Below, piece by piece: positions 7,506-17,190 of a stretch of DNA of 64,000 nt. Source of the DNA: Actinoplanes italicus (GTDB lineage: Bacteria; Actinomycetota; Actinomycetes; Mycobacteriales; Micromonosporaceae); NCBI RefSeq assembly GCF_003001815.1, contig NZ_PVMZ01000037.1:1-64000 (forward strand), read 5' to 3'. The translations under genes were made by a program, and so were the position numbers. The notes beneath the pieces are model-generated. The model was not told where the DNA came from. It did no database searches and saw only the letters and a list, made by a program, of their open reading frames with translations. Within the stretch, counting starts at the first letter, position 1. Every line of letters starts with the position of its first letter.

Positions 7506-10115
7506 TCACCTGACCGGGGGCAGTACCGAGTCCGGGATCAGCGAGCTGAGTACTGGCTGCAGCCGGGCGCGGTCGGTCCGGGGCCCGGCCATCGTCGCGA
7601 CCAGAAAGGCGAGGTAGCGGGCATGGCCTTCGGCCGGGACTTGGCCGTTCTGCCGCAGGGCCCCGAACGCTTCCACCGCGGCGTCGATGGACGGGCCGCC
7701 GGGCTGCAGCGACAGCCCGCACAGCGCGAGGCCGGCGAGTTCCCAGGCGGCGGCATCGTTGGGATCCTGCTCGATGCGCAGTTTCGCGCTGAAGAAGACT
7801 CGGTCGAACGCTTGACGGGCTTCAGTACGCCGTTTCATTCGGTGCAAGGCGACCGCGCGCAGCGCGGTCGCCATCAGTGACCGTTCCGTGTCGCGGTAGC
7901 GTTCGGCCAGGGTCGCTTCGCGCCGCGCGCGGTGCCACTGCTGCTTGCGCAGCCGTACGGTGCAGATCGTCAAGCGAGCCTGCAGCGCGGTGAACGCGTC
8001 GTGATTGCGCAGCGCCAGCTCCAGGGCCTGCCGGGCGCAGGAGAGCGCGTCGTCGTCACGCCCCTGGGCGAAGCGGACATCGGCGAGAGCGTCGAGGCTG
8101 ATCGCCCGCAGGGCGTCGTCGCGATGCCGTTCGGCGAGCGCACGGGCCTCGTCGACGACACGCTGAGCGGCGTCGGTCTGCTGCGTGTCGAGGTACAGGC
8201 GGGCAAGCCGGCCTGCCACCGAAACCCGTTGCGGAGACAGTTCCTCCGTGGCGTCGTAGGCCATCTGCATCGCGGTGACCGCATCGCCGAATCTGGCCCG
8301 CCGGCGGGCGCATCGTGCGAGGCCCTGCCACGCGCTGGCCTGCACGACCGGATCCTCCGGCGCTAGGTCGCGGGCTTGCGTGAACGCCTCACCTGCGCTG
8401 TCCGCTGCGCCCCGGGACCAGGAGATCCAGCCGAGGTGCAGCCGGGCCTTGGCCTCGATCGAGGCGATGCCACCGCCCAGTTCCAGGACACTGCGAAAGT
8501 GTGTCTCGGCGCGGGAGAGGTCACCGGCTCGGTGGCTCAGATAGCCGAGGACGAGGTAGTTACGGGGCCGCAGGTCGAGGCGGATCCGCTCAGCGACCTG
8601 CTCCCGGCGTTCGTGCAGCCGCTGGTCGGGCCGACCAGTGTCGGCGCCACGGTCGATGGCGCGGATGGTGCGATACGCCGTCCCGTACGAGCCGGCACGC
8701 AGGTGTGCGTCCACCTCCGGGAAGAAGGCCACCGGGTCGATGTGCGGGGCTTGGCGAAGCCGCTGGCGCCGGTTCTTGAGCTGGTCGGCGGCGTAGAGCA
8801 GCAGCCACCTGATCCGGGCGGCCTCGTCCGGGGCGGTGTCGTCACCGCAGCGCAGGGCGCGTAGCGCCTCCTCGTGTGGCAGAAAGTACCGTCCGTCGAC
8901 GCAGCGCACCACGTGACGGCTCAGCCGGTCGAGCTCGTCCTGGATGTCACCCGGATCGACCTTCTCGGCCTTTACGTTGTTGACCACGGCCGTGATCTCG
9001 TCGGCGTCCGCGGGGCAGGCGAAAGCGGCGAGAGCCTCGTACACGCGCTTGCCCGCCGGGTTGAGCGCCGTCAGGAGCTGATCGAGCAAGCGTTCCCGGA
9101 TGTGCGTGACGGTGTCGTCGTCCTGCACCCAGGCGTGCACCTTCTGCTCAAGCTCCGATGCTGGTACCCCTTTCGCGGGGTCGGCGATCGCGTCGAAGAC
9201 CTCTGCCAGCCGCAGCTGCCTGCCCAGGTTGCGCCACAACCGGCGCAACTGGTCGTCGCCGAGTGATGCAGCCATCCGGTGCGCGTTGCCCGGCCGTTCC
9301 AGCGCGATCGCCTTGAAAAAGTCGAACGGCAGCCCGAGTACCTTGATCGGTTTGCGGGGCAACCACTTCTCGTGCGTGCCGGCACTGCGGGGCTGGACCT
9401 TGGTCACCAGAATGATCTTCACGCGATGGCAGCGGGCTGTGGCTACCGCCTGGAACGCCTCGTCCAGCGCGAGATCCACCACATGACAATCCTGGTCGAG
9501 CAATTGCTCCGCGTTGTCCAGGACGATGATCGCCCGTTGTCTGCGGTAGCGGGTCAGGGTCTTCTCCAGCCGGCCCAGCGTAGACTCGTCGAAGGGCGGG
9601 CCCCAGCTTCCTGAGTCATCGCCACCGGCATCGAGGTCGCGCAGCAGAGTATGCACTGAAGGGTGGTACGTCGTGGTCACCTCGTGTGGGTGAACGGTGA
9701 GCCTGAGCTTCGACTCCCACAGCACGCGGTTGACCAGCTGGGTCTTACCGACTCCTTCGTCACCGCTGACCACGATCACCCGGGTCCGCTGGCTGCGCAG
9801 AGCCCGGTGCAGCTGGGCGCGATTGTCGGCGCGATCCACCAGGTGCGGGCCGGAATCGGTCGTCGCCCGCACCGAGGTGCCGAGTGCCGGTATGGCGGCG
9901 CGAACGGGTTTCACCACGGTGGACACGGCGACCAGCGCTGCCACGATGCTGCCGAGTTTGTCGCCGACGTCCAGAAAGGCGTCCAGGGCGCTCCCGATGG
10001 TCTCTGGCAGCAGCTGCGCAACCTTCGACAACACGCCCATCCACAGTGCCATCGCGATGATCAGACAGACGCCGCCGACGGCAAGCCGTATCTTGTATCG
10101 CCTGGCCCAACCCAC
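7506..10115 (-). CDS. Membrane-anchored STAND ATPase with TPR repeats
   Basis: 869 residues from a GTG at 10115. Two hydrophobic stretches, about 10-30 and 52-68, form a membrane anchor with the motif FLDVGDKLGSIVAAL between and within them, close to FLDTGDKIASIVGAV of the NACHT protein at 2725-6069. Walker A is SGDEGVGKTQ (about 117-126) and Walker B AIIVLDNAE (about 195-203). Residues beyond about 400 are TPR-like helical pairs, for example LAPEDPVVQASAWQGLARCA. STAND ATPases with TPR sensors act as signal switches, here probably in defence or stress at the membrane (inference). Confidence 0.8.
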   Translation of the reverse strand: MGWARRYKIRLAVGGVCLIIAMALWMGVLSKVAQLLPETIGSALDAFLDVGDKLGSIVAALVAVSTVVKPVRAAIPALGTSVRATTDSGPHLVDRADNRAQLHRALRSQRTRVIVVSGDEGVGKTQLVNRVLWESKLRLTVHPHEVTTTYHPSVHTLLRDLDAGGDDSGSWGPPFDESTLGRLEKTLTRYRRQRAIIVLDNAEQLLDQDCHVVDLALDEAFQAVATARCHRVKIILVTKVQPRSAGTHEKWLPRKPIKVLGLPFDFFKAIALERPGNAHRMAASLGDDQLRRLWRNLGRQLRLAEVFDAIADPAKGVPASELEQKVHAWVQDDDTVTHIRERLLDQLLTALNPAGKRVYEALAAFACPADADEITAVVNNVKAEKVDPGDIQDELDRLSRHVVRCVDGRYFLPHEEALRALRCGDDTAPDEAARIRWLLLYAADQLKNRRQRLRQAPHIDPVAFFPEVDAHLRAGSYGTAYRTIRAIDRGADTGRPDQRLHERREQVAERIRLDLRPRNYLVLGYLSHRAGDLSRAETHFRSVLELGGGIASIEAKARLHLGWISWSRGAADSAGEAFTQARDLAPEDPVVQASAWQGLARCARRRARFGDAVTAMQMAYDATEELSPQRVSVAGRLARLYLDTQQTDAAQRVVDEARALAERHRDDALRAISLDALADVRFAQGRDDDALSCARQALELALRNHDAFTALQARLTICTVRLRKQQWHRARREATLAERYRDTERSLMATALRAVALHRMKRRTEARQAFDRVFFSAKLRIEQDPNDAAAWELAGLALCGLSLQPGGPSIDAAVEAFGALRQNGQVPAEGHARYLAFLVATMAGPRTDRARLQPVLSSLIPDSVLPPVR

Positions 10116-10247
10116 TCCGTCATCATGAGGTCACGGCGAGTCGCGCGGAATGGGCTTACCGGATGATGGCATCGATGGATGCGGTTCGAGCTTGGTGCCC
10201 CACCTCGGCCGCATCCCGGCGTTCCCACTGCCCGTCGACACCGACTT

Positions 10248-10323
10248 GGGACACCGCCGGAGGTCGCGCCCGAGATTCTCCGTGCTTCGTGGCTGCTGTG
10301 TCAGCACGGACCTCCTGCGGCGC
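10248..10323 (+). pseudogene. Decayed coding fragment upstream of the STAND-TPR gene (copy 2)
   Basis: This reads LGTPPEVAPEILRASWLLCQ in the frame that matches copy 1 at 6319-6395. A one-base deletion at the following GCG codon shifts the frame relative to copy 1, so it is inactive. Its position upstream of and divergent from the STAND-TPR gene repeats the arrangement of copy 1 and the NACHT gene. Confidence 0.5.
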
Positions 10324-10485
10324 GCCGCAGTCTCTGAGAGGGCGGTTCGAGATCCTTCGGGTTGATCTATGTGTTGGGTCCGTTTGGAGAGTGTTCCGCG
10401 GGTTCGCTGTAGATAGTGATCACTCGATGGCGCGAAGGATGAACCGTGGTCACGACTGGTCGTGGAGCTGCGCCGTTGGCTGGTC

Positions 10486-11310
10486 ATGGAGGATCGCAAG
10501 CGGTATCCCAGCGACGTCACCGATGAGCAGTGGGCGTTGATCGGCCCGTTCCTGGACGCCTGGAGATCCCGGCGGATCTCGGTCGCGGGACGCCAGGGCG
10601 AACAGGATCTGCGGGAGGTCGTGAACGCGATCCTGTATCAGAACCGGACCGGTTGCCAGTGGGCCTATCTGCCGCACGACCTTCCGCAGAAAGCGGTGAC
10701 CTACTACTACTTCGCCCTGTGGCGTGACGACGGCACCGACCAGACGATCCATGACCTGCTGCGCTGCCAAGCACGGGAGAAGGCCGGCCGCACCGAGGAT
10801 CCGACCGCGGTCATCCTGGACACCCAGTCGATCCGGGCCGCGAACCACGTGCCCGCGGCCACCACCGGCAAAGACGCCGGCAAGAAGGTGCCCGGCCGCA
10901 AACGCGGCCTGGCCGTGGACGCTCTCGGCCTGATCATCGCCGTGATCGTGACCGCCGCGTCCGTCAGCGACAACCAGATCGGGATCCGCCTGCTGGACGA
11001 GGTCGCCGAACACACCCCGACGGTGACCCGCGCCTTCGTCGATGCCGGGTTCAAACAGGACTTCGCCCTGCACGGCGCGGTGCTGGGCATCGACGTCGAG
11101 GTCGTCACACGATCCGACATCCGGCCCGGGTTCGTGCCGGTGAAGAAGCGGTGGCTGGTCGAGCAGGTCAACGGCACCCTGATGCTGCACCGCCGGCTGA
11201 CCCGCGAATACGAAAGCCGACCCGAATCCAGTGTGTCGCGCACGCTCTGGGCCTCGACGGCCAACATCGTGCGCAGGCTGACCGGCGCCGTCACCGCGAC
11301 CTGGCGGTGA
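10486..11310 (+). CDS. IS5-type DDE transposase
   Basis: About 274 residues from the ATG at 10486 (MEDRKRYPSDVTDEQWALIG); a GTG at 10462 is in frame but adds eight unusual residues. It contains LREVVNAILYQNRTGCQWAY, the first catalytic Asp in AVILDTQSIRAAN, GRKRGLAVDALGLI, the second Asp in RAFVDAGFK, and the C-terminal Glu region VEQVNGTLMLHRRLTREYE. The usual C-terminal motif reads VERTF.W; here it is VEQVNGTL, a mild variation. It catalyses transposition of the surrounding element. Confidence 0.9.
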   Translation: MEDRKRYPSDVTDEQWALIGPFLDAWRSRRISVAGRQGEQDLREVVNAILYQNRTGCQWAYLPHDLPQKAVTYYYFALWRDDGTDQTIHDLLRCQAREKAGRTEDPTAVILDTQSIRAANHVPAATTGKDAGKKVPGRKRGLAVDALGLIIAVIVTAASVSDNQIGIRLLDEVAEHTPTVTRAFVDAGFKQDFALHGAVLGIDVEVVTRSDIRPGFVPVKKRWLVEQVNGTLMLHRRLTREYESRPESSVSRTLWASTANIVRRLTGAVTATWR

Positions 11311-11317
11311 ACCGCCG

Positions 11318-11725
11318 ATGCACCTGGCCGCGATCCTCGACCTGATCGCCGAACGAGAGACCACCACAGCTCAGACCGCCGACCGGCTCCGCGAACAGAT
11401 CACCACGCTCACCACGCAACTCGCCCGCCTCGACAGCGAACTGGCCGATCTGGCAACCACCCGGACCACCCTGCGGGGCCTTGCCGCCGACCAGTTCACC
11501 GACGAGGACCCGACCATCGCCAGCGCCCCCTACCAGCAGATCCTCGCCGTCCTCGTCGCGAACCCGGCTGGCATGCGGGCCAGAGACATCTGCCTCGCCG
11601 TCGGCGTCGACCCCGCCCCGAAACACGTCGAAGGCGCCCGAGCACGACTCAAACGCATGGTCAGCCGCAAGATCCTGACCGAGAACGAACCCGGAATCTT
11701 CGCACTCACCCCGAAACGGACCTAA
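11318..11725 (+). CDS. IS accessory ORF, coiled coil plus winged-helix-like protein
   Basis: 135 residues, starting seven bases after the transposase. The first half (AERETTTAQTADRLREQITT onward) is a heptad-like coiled coil. The second half, GMRARDICLAVGVD followed by HVEGARARLKRMVSRKILTE, looks like a small winged-helix DNA-binding domain. Such ORFs travel with some actinobacterial IS5-type elements. Its role, perhaps regulation or end binding, is not established. Confidence 0.7.
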   Translation: MHLAAILDLIAERETTTAQTADRLREQITTLTTQLARLDSELADLATTRTTLRGLAADQFTDEDPTIASAPYQQILAVLVANPAGMRARDICLAVGVDPAPKHVEGARARLKRMVSRKILTENEPGIFALTPKRT

Positions 11726-11756
11726 CCTTCCCTACCACCCTCTGACCTAACCAGTG

Positions 11757-12004
11757 GCGGCAGTCGTACTCGATGTGGCACTCCCTGTTCGACGGCACCC
11801 TCACGCCCGACTCCGAACAGTCGCTGCATGTGCTGTGGCACACCTGCGTGACCCGCGGCCATGCCGCGTTGGCACAGCTCGGCGGGCCACGTTCTCATCG
11901 GGCCTGCCCTCGACGACGCATCCGCTGTCGGCGACCTCGTTCTCGGGGGAACCCTGGTCGAAGTCAAGGCAACCGGCTGTGGTTCGCATACCGGTAGGGA
12001 TTGA
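11757..12004 (+). pseudogene. Frameshifted gene fragment of unknown family
   Basis: Two overlapping frames carry protein-like sequence: QSYSMWHSLFDGTLTPDSEQ in one, then LIGPALDDASAVGDLVLGGT and LVEVKAT in the next. The second part resembles the ADLV..GTLVEVKAT strand seen in some actinobacterial hypothetical proteins, but the identification is tentative. It starts about 30 bases after the IS5-type element, which may have truncated it. From 12005 to 12305, upstream of the nuclease-STAND gene, I see no gene. Confidence 0.35.
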
Positions 12005-12305
12005 AGAGCCCTACTCAGTGATCCGGTCGGCGCGTGGGCTCCTGAGCAGCGAAAACGAGTGACCGTGCCCGGAAGGGCGACGATCAGCTGGTCTACACGG
12101 TTATACGCACGCTGGTGGTGACGACATCGTCGTTGCGGCGGGTCGCCACCACATACGTCTGGTCGTACTCTTCGGGTCAGATCCGCCGTGACGTCGACTA
12201 CCTGTAACCCTCGTCCATGGTCACGCACGCGTTCGGCATCAAGGCGCCTTTGCAGTACTAAGCTCTCCCGGTTCGGGCAAGGCGAAGTGGCAGGGGGAGC
12301 AAAGG

Positions 12306-15300
12306 ATGCGGGGACGTTTCGGATCTAGAGTCCCACCAAAAGTGACCTCTGCCGGCGGCGGAGTAGCCGGTAAGCTCGGCGACCGCTACGAGGCTTGGTG
12401 GACCATCTTCCGAGGTGTGCTTCCGGTCTTGGACGGTGAGTTCACGGCTCTTCGAGTCGAGGAACCAGGTTATGACGCTATCGAGTTCCGGTTGCTCGGT
12501 GGCCAGGACGACGCTCGCGATGAAGCGCACCAGTGCAAGAACTCCGACAGTGGCAGTTGGACGGTAGCCCGGTTGAAGACCGCCGGGTTCCTCGATGAGG
12601 TTGCGCGACTCACCGACCGTGACACCCTCGTCAAATTTGTCTCACCGTCCTCGTCCCTTCTTTCGCCGATGGCCAAGAAGGCGATCCGGCTGCCGTTTTC
12701 GGCATGGCAAGAGGACCTCAGCAAGTCGGAAGAGACCGCACGCGACGACCTCGAGCGGGAATGGGGTGTCACCGCAGACGTCGTTCACCGCCGGTTGCGG
12801 CTGCTGGAGTTTCACACGATCGACGAGACCACACTGCGCGACGCTGTTCTCGCCCAGGTCGCCAAGACGATGGAGGGCGATCCCGTTAAGGCGGTGGCGT
12901 TCCTCCGCACTGTGGTCGAGGACAACTTGGGTGGGGCGCCTCTCACTGCCCAACTGCTCTGGGCGAAGCTTTGGCAGAAGGGCCACCCGCCACGGCTGGG
13001 CACCGACACTGCCATCTCCGAGAAGTTGCGTGGGGTAGTCCGCCACTATTTGGAACAGGTGGATTTCGCCCGGCCGCCCGGAATGCCTTTGATCCCGCGC
13101 GCCGAGACCGATCGCATCGTTCAACGGTTGCAGGCCGGCGACGGGCCGACTGTGGTCGCGCTTGTCGGCCGTCCCGGGACCGGGAAGACTTCGGTGCTGG
13201 CCGAGGTCTGCCGAAGGCTAGCTCCAGAGGTCCTGGTAGGTGTGCTCCGTTTGGACCTGGCCGAGCCTGTGCCGACCGCGGCCGCGTTGGGCCGACAGGC
13301 TGCTATCGGCTTCGGCGAGGCGCCAGCGGTTGCCATGGGTCGGGCGGGGACCGACCGCGGCGCCGTACTAGTCATCGATCAGGTCGACTCGGTCTCCAGC
13401 CTTTCGGGACGCGACCCCGCGCTGCTTTCTGCGCTGCGTGAAGTGATGGCTCAGGCGTGGGCATCAGAAGATCTCAAGGTGCTCCTCGCTTGCCGCTCGG
13501 AGGACCTGCGGCACGACAGTGCATTACGCCGAGCGTTGCGGCTGTCGCCCTCGGAGTCTCGGGTCGGCGGCGACGAGGCCGACATCGAAACTATCGATCT
13601 AGGGGATCTGACCCCCGACCAAGTGCAATCGGTGCTGGACCGATCAGGTTTGAGTTACGGCGAAGCACCACGTGCGCTGCGTGAACTCCTCAGGAACGCC
13701 TTCAACCTGGCATTGTTCGCCCGCCTCTACGAACAGGCGGACGAACTGGAGCGGGAACGGCTGTCGGCGTTCCGCACGAAGCTCGACCTCGTGGCGGAGT
13801 ATCACAATGACCTTGCGCGTCGGCTGGGCAGGTCCCCCGGCGGTGGCGACTATGCTGCCACCGCTGTGCGGCTCGCGCGCTACTTGAGCAACCGAGGAGT
13901 GCTGTCCGCCCCGGAGTCGGTCTTGGCCGACGTTCCTATGGCGGTCGACCTGATGGTTCACCACGGTGTCCTCATCAGGGAGGGACGTCGCCTCCGCTTC
14001 ATTCACGAGACGCTCCTGGAATTCCTGATCGCTCTCGGGCTGCGCCAGTTGGGCACGTCGGTCGCGCAACTACTTGCCGACGGGCCCCAAGAACTTCTGC
14101 GGTCAGGTCAGGTCCGCGCGCTGCTGGCACTCGGCAAGGCCGAAGACACGCCCGCCAACCACCTCGCAGACCTGAGGAACGCACTCAACCGTGAAGGTCC
14201 TCGCTCGCATATACGTGCAGCCGTCTTCTCGATGCTGGGCGAGTACCGCTCGGTGACCGACAGCGAGTTCGATCTCGTATTCGACAGAGCGTTCGATCCG
14301 GTCGACCCGCTCCGCTACCAGGCACGCAGAACGTTAGCGTCTCCTCCCTTCGCCCCGGGCATGGGGAGCAGAGAAGTACCGGACTTCCTTGCATCCCGAA
14401 TGTCCGGCCAGGCACGGGTACCAGCAAATCGCTACCAGCGAGCGTTGGCGGATCTGCAGGAGAGCGAGATCATCAACCTCCTGCGGCAGTTGACCAGAAC
14501 CAGTCCCGACACGACCGCCCGAGCGGTCTGGTCTCTGGCCGATGAGCCGGCTGCCCTCGGCAGAACAGTCAGCGTGCTACTCGACATCGTCTTCCTGGCT
14601 GGGCCGTCGGACGACGGCAGCAGTGTCCTCGAACTCTTCCGGCGGACGCTCGGCTCGGTCGGCGCGCTAGCCACCTCGGCCCCGCAGGACCAATTGGCCG
14701 ATCAGGTCATTCCGTTCGTCTTCCACGACCACGGCGTGCACGCACTATCGACGATCGTGCAGCAGTACCCGAATCACGGCGCCGCCGCGATCGCCGCCTG
14801 GCTCGAGACGGCCGAACGCATCTGCCTACACCGAGGAACTCGCGGTCTCTTCCAAGATCTGGATGACAAAGCCATCCTCGATCGCCGGCAGACCGGCCTG
14901 AACATATTCGCCATGAGTGCCCACCAAGGGCCTGTTTCGTTCGTGAAGGCGGTCCTGCCCATCTTGATTCGGGACTGGCAGCGGACCGCGAAGCCGTCAT
15001 ACGGATGGCGCCCGGCAGCAGCCGCAGCCGACGTCCCAGGCCTGTGGTCGCCGTATATTGGCCTCATACCCACCGCTCATTCGCTTCACGGTGAGATCCG
15101 TGAAGCCTTGCACCAGGCCATGCAGCTGGGGGCCCAGACCAATGCCGGCGAACTCGCCCCAGCCATTCGACCGCTGCAAACCAGCGATCTTCTTCCTGTC
15201 CACGAAGCACTCAGCCACGCCTACGAGCACGCCACAGGCCCCTTGGTCCAGGATGCGGTGGCCTGGTTGTCAGACCCTCGGCTGACAGGTCTGAATCGCT

Positions 15301-16973
15301 ACCTGACCGCAGGCTGGGCATGGGGAGCGGTCCTTGCACGAGTCGCTGAGCAAGGCGATCCCAACACGGCGATCGACATCTACGAAACGGCATTTCCACC
15401 AGCCGCAACACCGGCCGATGCCTTCGAGCGCATGGTGGCGCTCGTACTTATGAAGCGAAGCAACGCCGTGCCCCTGCCAGCCTCACTCAACCATGACGTG
15501 GAGGCCTGGGAAAGAGAGATGGGCCCAGTACCAGCCTCACCTGTCCGCGATCTCACCTTTTCGCCACGGGAACGACGGACAACCAGTCTCTTGGACGCCG
15601 AAGCCACGGACGAACAGTGGTTGGACTTCATCGGCTCAGCTACCCACTCGGGCGACGAAGAGGGCACCATGGTTCTGCTCGACCAGGCCAGCAAAAGGCC
15701 CGAACGCTTCGCGCAGTTGCTAATCAACGCGCCGACGGTTGCACCACAAAGTGGTGGCGTCGTCCTGCGCGGCATCAGCGAAGGCATCGACCGACTTGAT
15801 GCCTCAGGACGGGAAACGGTCGTCCGGCTCTTGGAGACACCCGGCGTCCGCGGTCTTGCGGACACCCACGGCATGGACGTCCTTCGGCTTATTCAGCACT
15901 GTGCATTCTGGCCGTTGCCGCCGAACGTCATCTCCCTAGTCCCCCAGATCTTCGCCGCTGGTGAGAGCACCGAACTCGGCGTGAGCTTTGACGGCAACGC
16001 CGGCGACCGACTCCTCTTCCAAGGCTTGAACAGTATCCGGGGCGCTGCCGTAAATACGGCCGGCGCCCTCCTGCACTTCAGCGAGGATCGGACTCAGCGG
16101 CTCTCGCTACTCCAAGGCATGATCACCGCTGCCACAGTCGACATTGACGAGTCAGTACGGATCTTCGGTCCGTACCTGCTCCCCGTTCTTCTAGCAGAGG
16201 AGCCCATTGAGTACGTCGTGAAGGCCCAAGACTGGTTGGCCAGAGCCACCGACGCGGTTCTGCACAGCCCGAACCTCGGCCGACTGATCTGGGCCACAAG
16301 CAAGGACCAGCCAGCGCTCGCGCACGACTTCCTCGTCCGGATGCTCACCTCAGCCGATCCTGCCGTACGCCAACGGGCCGGGAACCTCACCGCACTTCTC
16401 GCGGTAAGAACGACTCCACTCGCCGCCGGCAACGACCCGTACTGCCTAGATGCGGCGCTGGCCGATACTGCGGCACGCAGAGGAGTCGCGGATTACCTGG
16501 CCCAGCTGATCGACGATCTAACCGACATCGACCTGCTCTGCCGCCTGGCCGACGACGAAGACGACGAAGTCCGCGAGAAGGCGGTCGACTTCCTGCGGTT
16601 CACAGGCCTTCCCCTCACTGAACACGCCGCCACGCTGCAACGGATGGCCCAGACGCGGGCCTTCGCCGAACATCCGAGCAGCCTCCTGTACGCCATCAAC
16701 CAACGTCAGGACGAAATTCCAGAGTCGGTGCTGAAACTGTGCGAGACGTGGGCACAGCACTGGGTCATCTCAGCAGGCGACATCTCCACACAAGCGGCCG
16801 CAAGCGGCTACTACGTAGCCGACATCGTATTCTCGATCTATGCACGCGAACTACCCGGGAGTGACGCCCGGCGGCGTTGCCTAAACCTCATCGATACCTT
16901 CGTCGAGCTCGGCGTAGGCGACGCCGAAGCCAAGAGCGAGAACATCGCCTACCAGGTCGTAACCGACTCATGA
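12306..16973 (+). CDS. Nuclease-STAND NTPase defence protein (Avs-like architecture)
   Basis: 1,555 residues; the ATG at 12306 has a GGGGGAG ribosome site. Residues 14-130 look like a PD-(D/E)xK nuclease of the DUF4297/Cap4 type: a glycine-rich GGGVAGKLGDRYEAWW, then Asp57 in GYDAIEF, Glu73 and Gln76-Cys-Lys78 in EAHQCKN. The STAND NTPase has Walker A GRPGTGKTS (288-296) and Walker B AVLVIDQVD (353-361). A winged-helix-like part (IHETLLEFL) precedes about 900 residues of helical solenoid, likely the sensor. The tail SDARRRCLNLIDTFVELGVG is common at the end of such proteins. By analogy with Avs systems, binding a phage protein would trigger DNA cleavage; this is inference. Confidence 0.85.
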   Translation: MRGRFGSRVPPKVTSAGGGVAGKLGDRYEAWWTIFRGVLPVLDGEFTALRVEEPGYDAIEFRLLGGQDDARDEAHQCKNSDSGSWTVARLKTAGFLDEVARLTDRDTLVKFVSPSSSLLSPMAKKAIRLPFSAWQEDLSKSEETARDDLEREWGVTADVVHRRLRLLEFHTIDETTLRDAVLAQVAKTMEGDPVKAVAFLRTVVEDNLGGAPLTAQLLWAKLWQKGHPPRLGTDTAISEKLRGVVRHYLEQVDFARPPGMPLIPRAETDRIVQRLQAGDGPTVVALVGRPGTGKTSVLAEVCRRLAPEVLVGVLRLDLAEPVPTAAALGRQAAIGFGEAPAVAMGRAGTDRGAVLVIDQVDSVSSLSGRDPALLSALREVMAQAWASEDLKVLLACRSEDLRHDSALRRALRLSPSESRVGGDEADIETIDLGDLTPDQVQSVLDRSGLSYGEAPRALRELLRNAFNLALFARLYEQADELERERLSAFRTKLDLVAEYHNDLARRLGRSPGGGDYAATAVRLARYLSNRGVLSAPESVLADVPMAVDLMVHHGVLIREGRRLRFIHETLLEFLIALGLRQLGTSVAQLLADGPQELLRSGQVRALLALGKAEDTPANHLADLRNALNREGPRSHIRAAVFSMLGEYRSVTDSEFDLVFDRAFDPVDPLRYQARRTLASPPFAPGMGSREVPDFLASRMSGQARVPANRYQRALADLQESEIINLLRQLTRTSPDTTARAVWSLADEPAALGRTVSVLLDIVFLAGPSDDGSSVLELFRRTLGSVGALATSAPQDQLADQVIPFVFHDHGVHALSTIVQQYPNHGAAAIAAWLETAERICLHRGTRGLFQDLDDKAILDRRQTGLNIFAMSAHQGPVSFVKAVLPILIRDWQRTAKPSYGWRPAAAAADVPGLWSPYIGLIPTAHSLHGEIREALHQAMQLGAQTNAGELAPAIRPLQTSDLLPVHEALSHAYEHATGPLVQDAVAWLSDPRLTGLNRYLTAGWAWGAVLARVAEQGDPNTAIDIYETAFPPAATPADAFERMVALVLMKRSNAVPLPASLNHDVEAWEREMGPVPASPVRDLTFSPRERRTTSLLDAEATDEQWLDFIGSATHSGDEEGTMVLLDQASKRPERFAQLLINAPTVAPQSGGVVLRGISEGIDRLDASGRETVVRLLETPGVRGLADTHGMDVLRLIQHCAFWPLPPNVISLVPQIFAAGESTELGVSFDGNAGDRLLFQGLNSIRGAAVNTAGALLHFSEDRTQRLSLLQGMITAATVDIDESVRIFGPYLLPVLLAEEPIEYVVKAQDWLARATDAVLHSPNLGRLIWATSKDQPALAHDFLVRMLTSADPAVRQRAGNLTALLAVRTTPLAAGNDPYCLDAALADTAARRGVADYLAQLIDDLTDIDLLCRLADDEDDEVREKAVDFLRFTGLPLTEHAATLQRMAQTRAFAEHPSSLLYAINQRQDEIPESVLKLCETWAQHWVISAGDISTQAAASGYYVADIVFSIYARELPGSDARRRCLNLIDTFVELGVGDAEAKSENIAYQVVTDS

Positions 16974-17045
16974 GGTTAGGCAGACACCGATCTGCCCTGC
17001 TACACCTGCCCATGCTGGCTGACCTGCTGCGATCTTCAATAAAAA

Positions 17046-17082
17046 GGAACCCGTCCGGGTTAATTTCTCCCGGACGGGTTCC
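17046..17082 (-). terminator. Strong intrinsic terminator
   Basis: A perfect 14-bp stem, GGAACCCGTCCGGG paired with CCCGGACGGGTTCC, with a nine-base loop. On the minus strand it is followed by TTTTTATT, so it terminates transcription arriving from the decayed recombinase at 17191-18283; it may also stop the nuclease-STAND transcript. Confidence 0.85.
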
Positions 17083-17190
17083 TCGTGAACTATGTGAGTG
17101 GAATAGTGCTAGATAGCAGTATGTTATTGTGGGCATTGGTGCGTGTCGATCCTCGGACACAACCTGATACCCAACAGTGCGCGGCAAGAC

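Larger units (their letters stand above)
10373..11726 (+). mobile_element. IS5-type insertion sequence with accessory ORF
   Basis: The ends are defined by an inverted repeat: GTTGGGTCCGTTT at 10373-10385 and, on the opposite strand, GTTAGGTCCGTTT ending at 11726 (12 of 13 match). Inside are a DDE transposase and a small downstream ORF whose stop codon lies in the right repeat. I could not identify a target duplication, so the exact outer limits are uncertain by a few bases. Confidence 0.75.
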
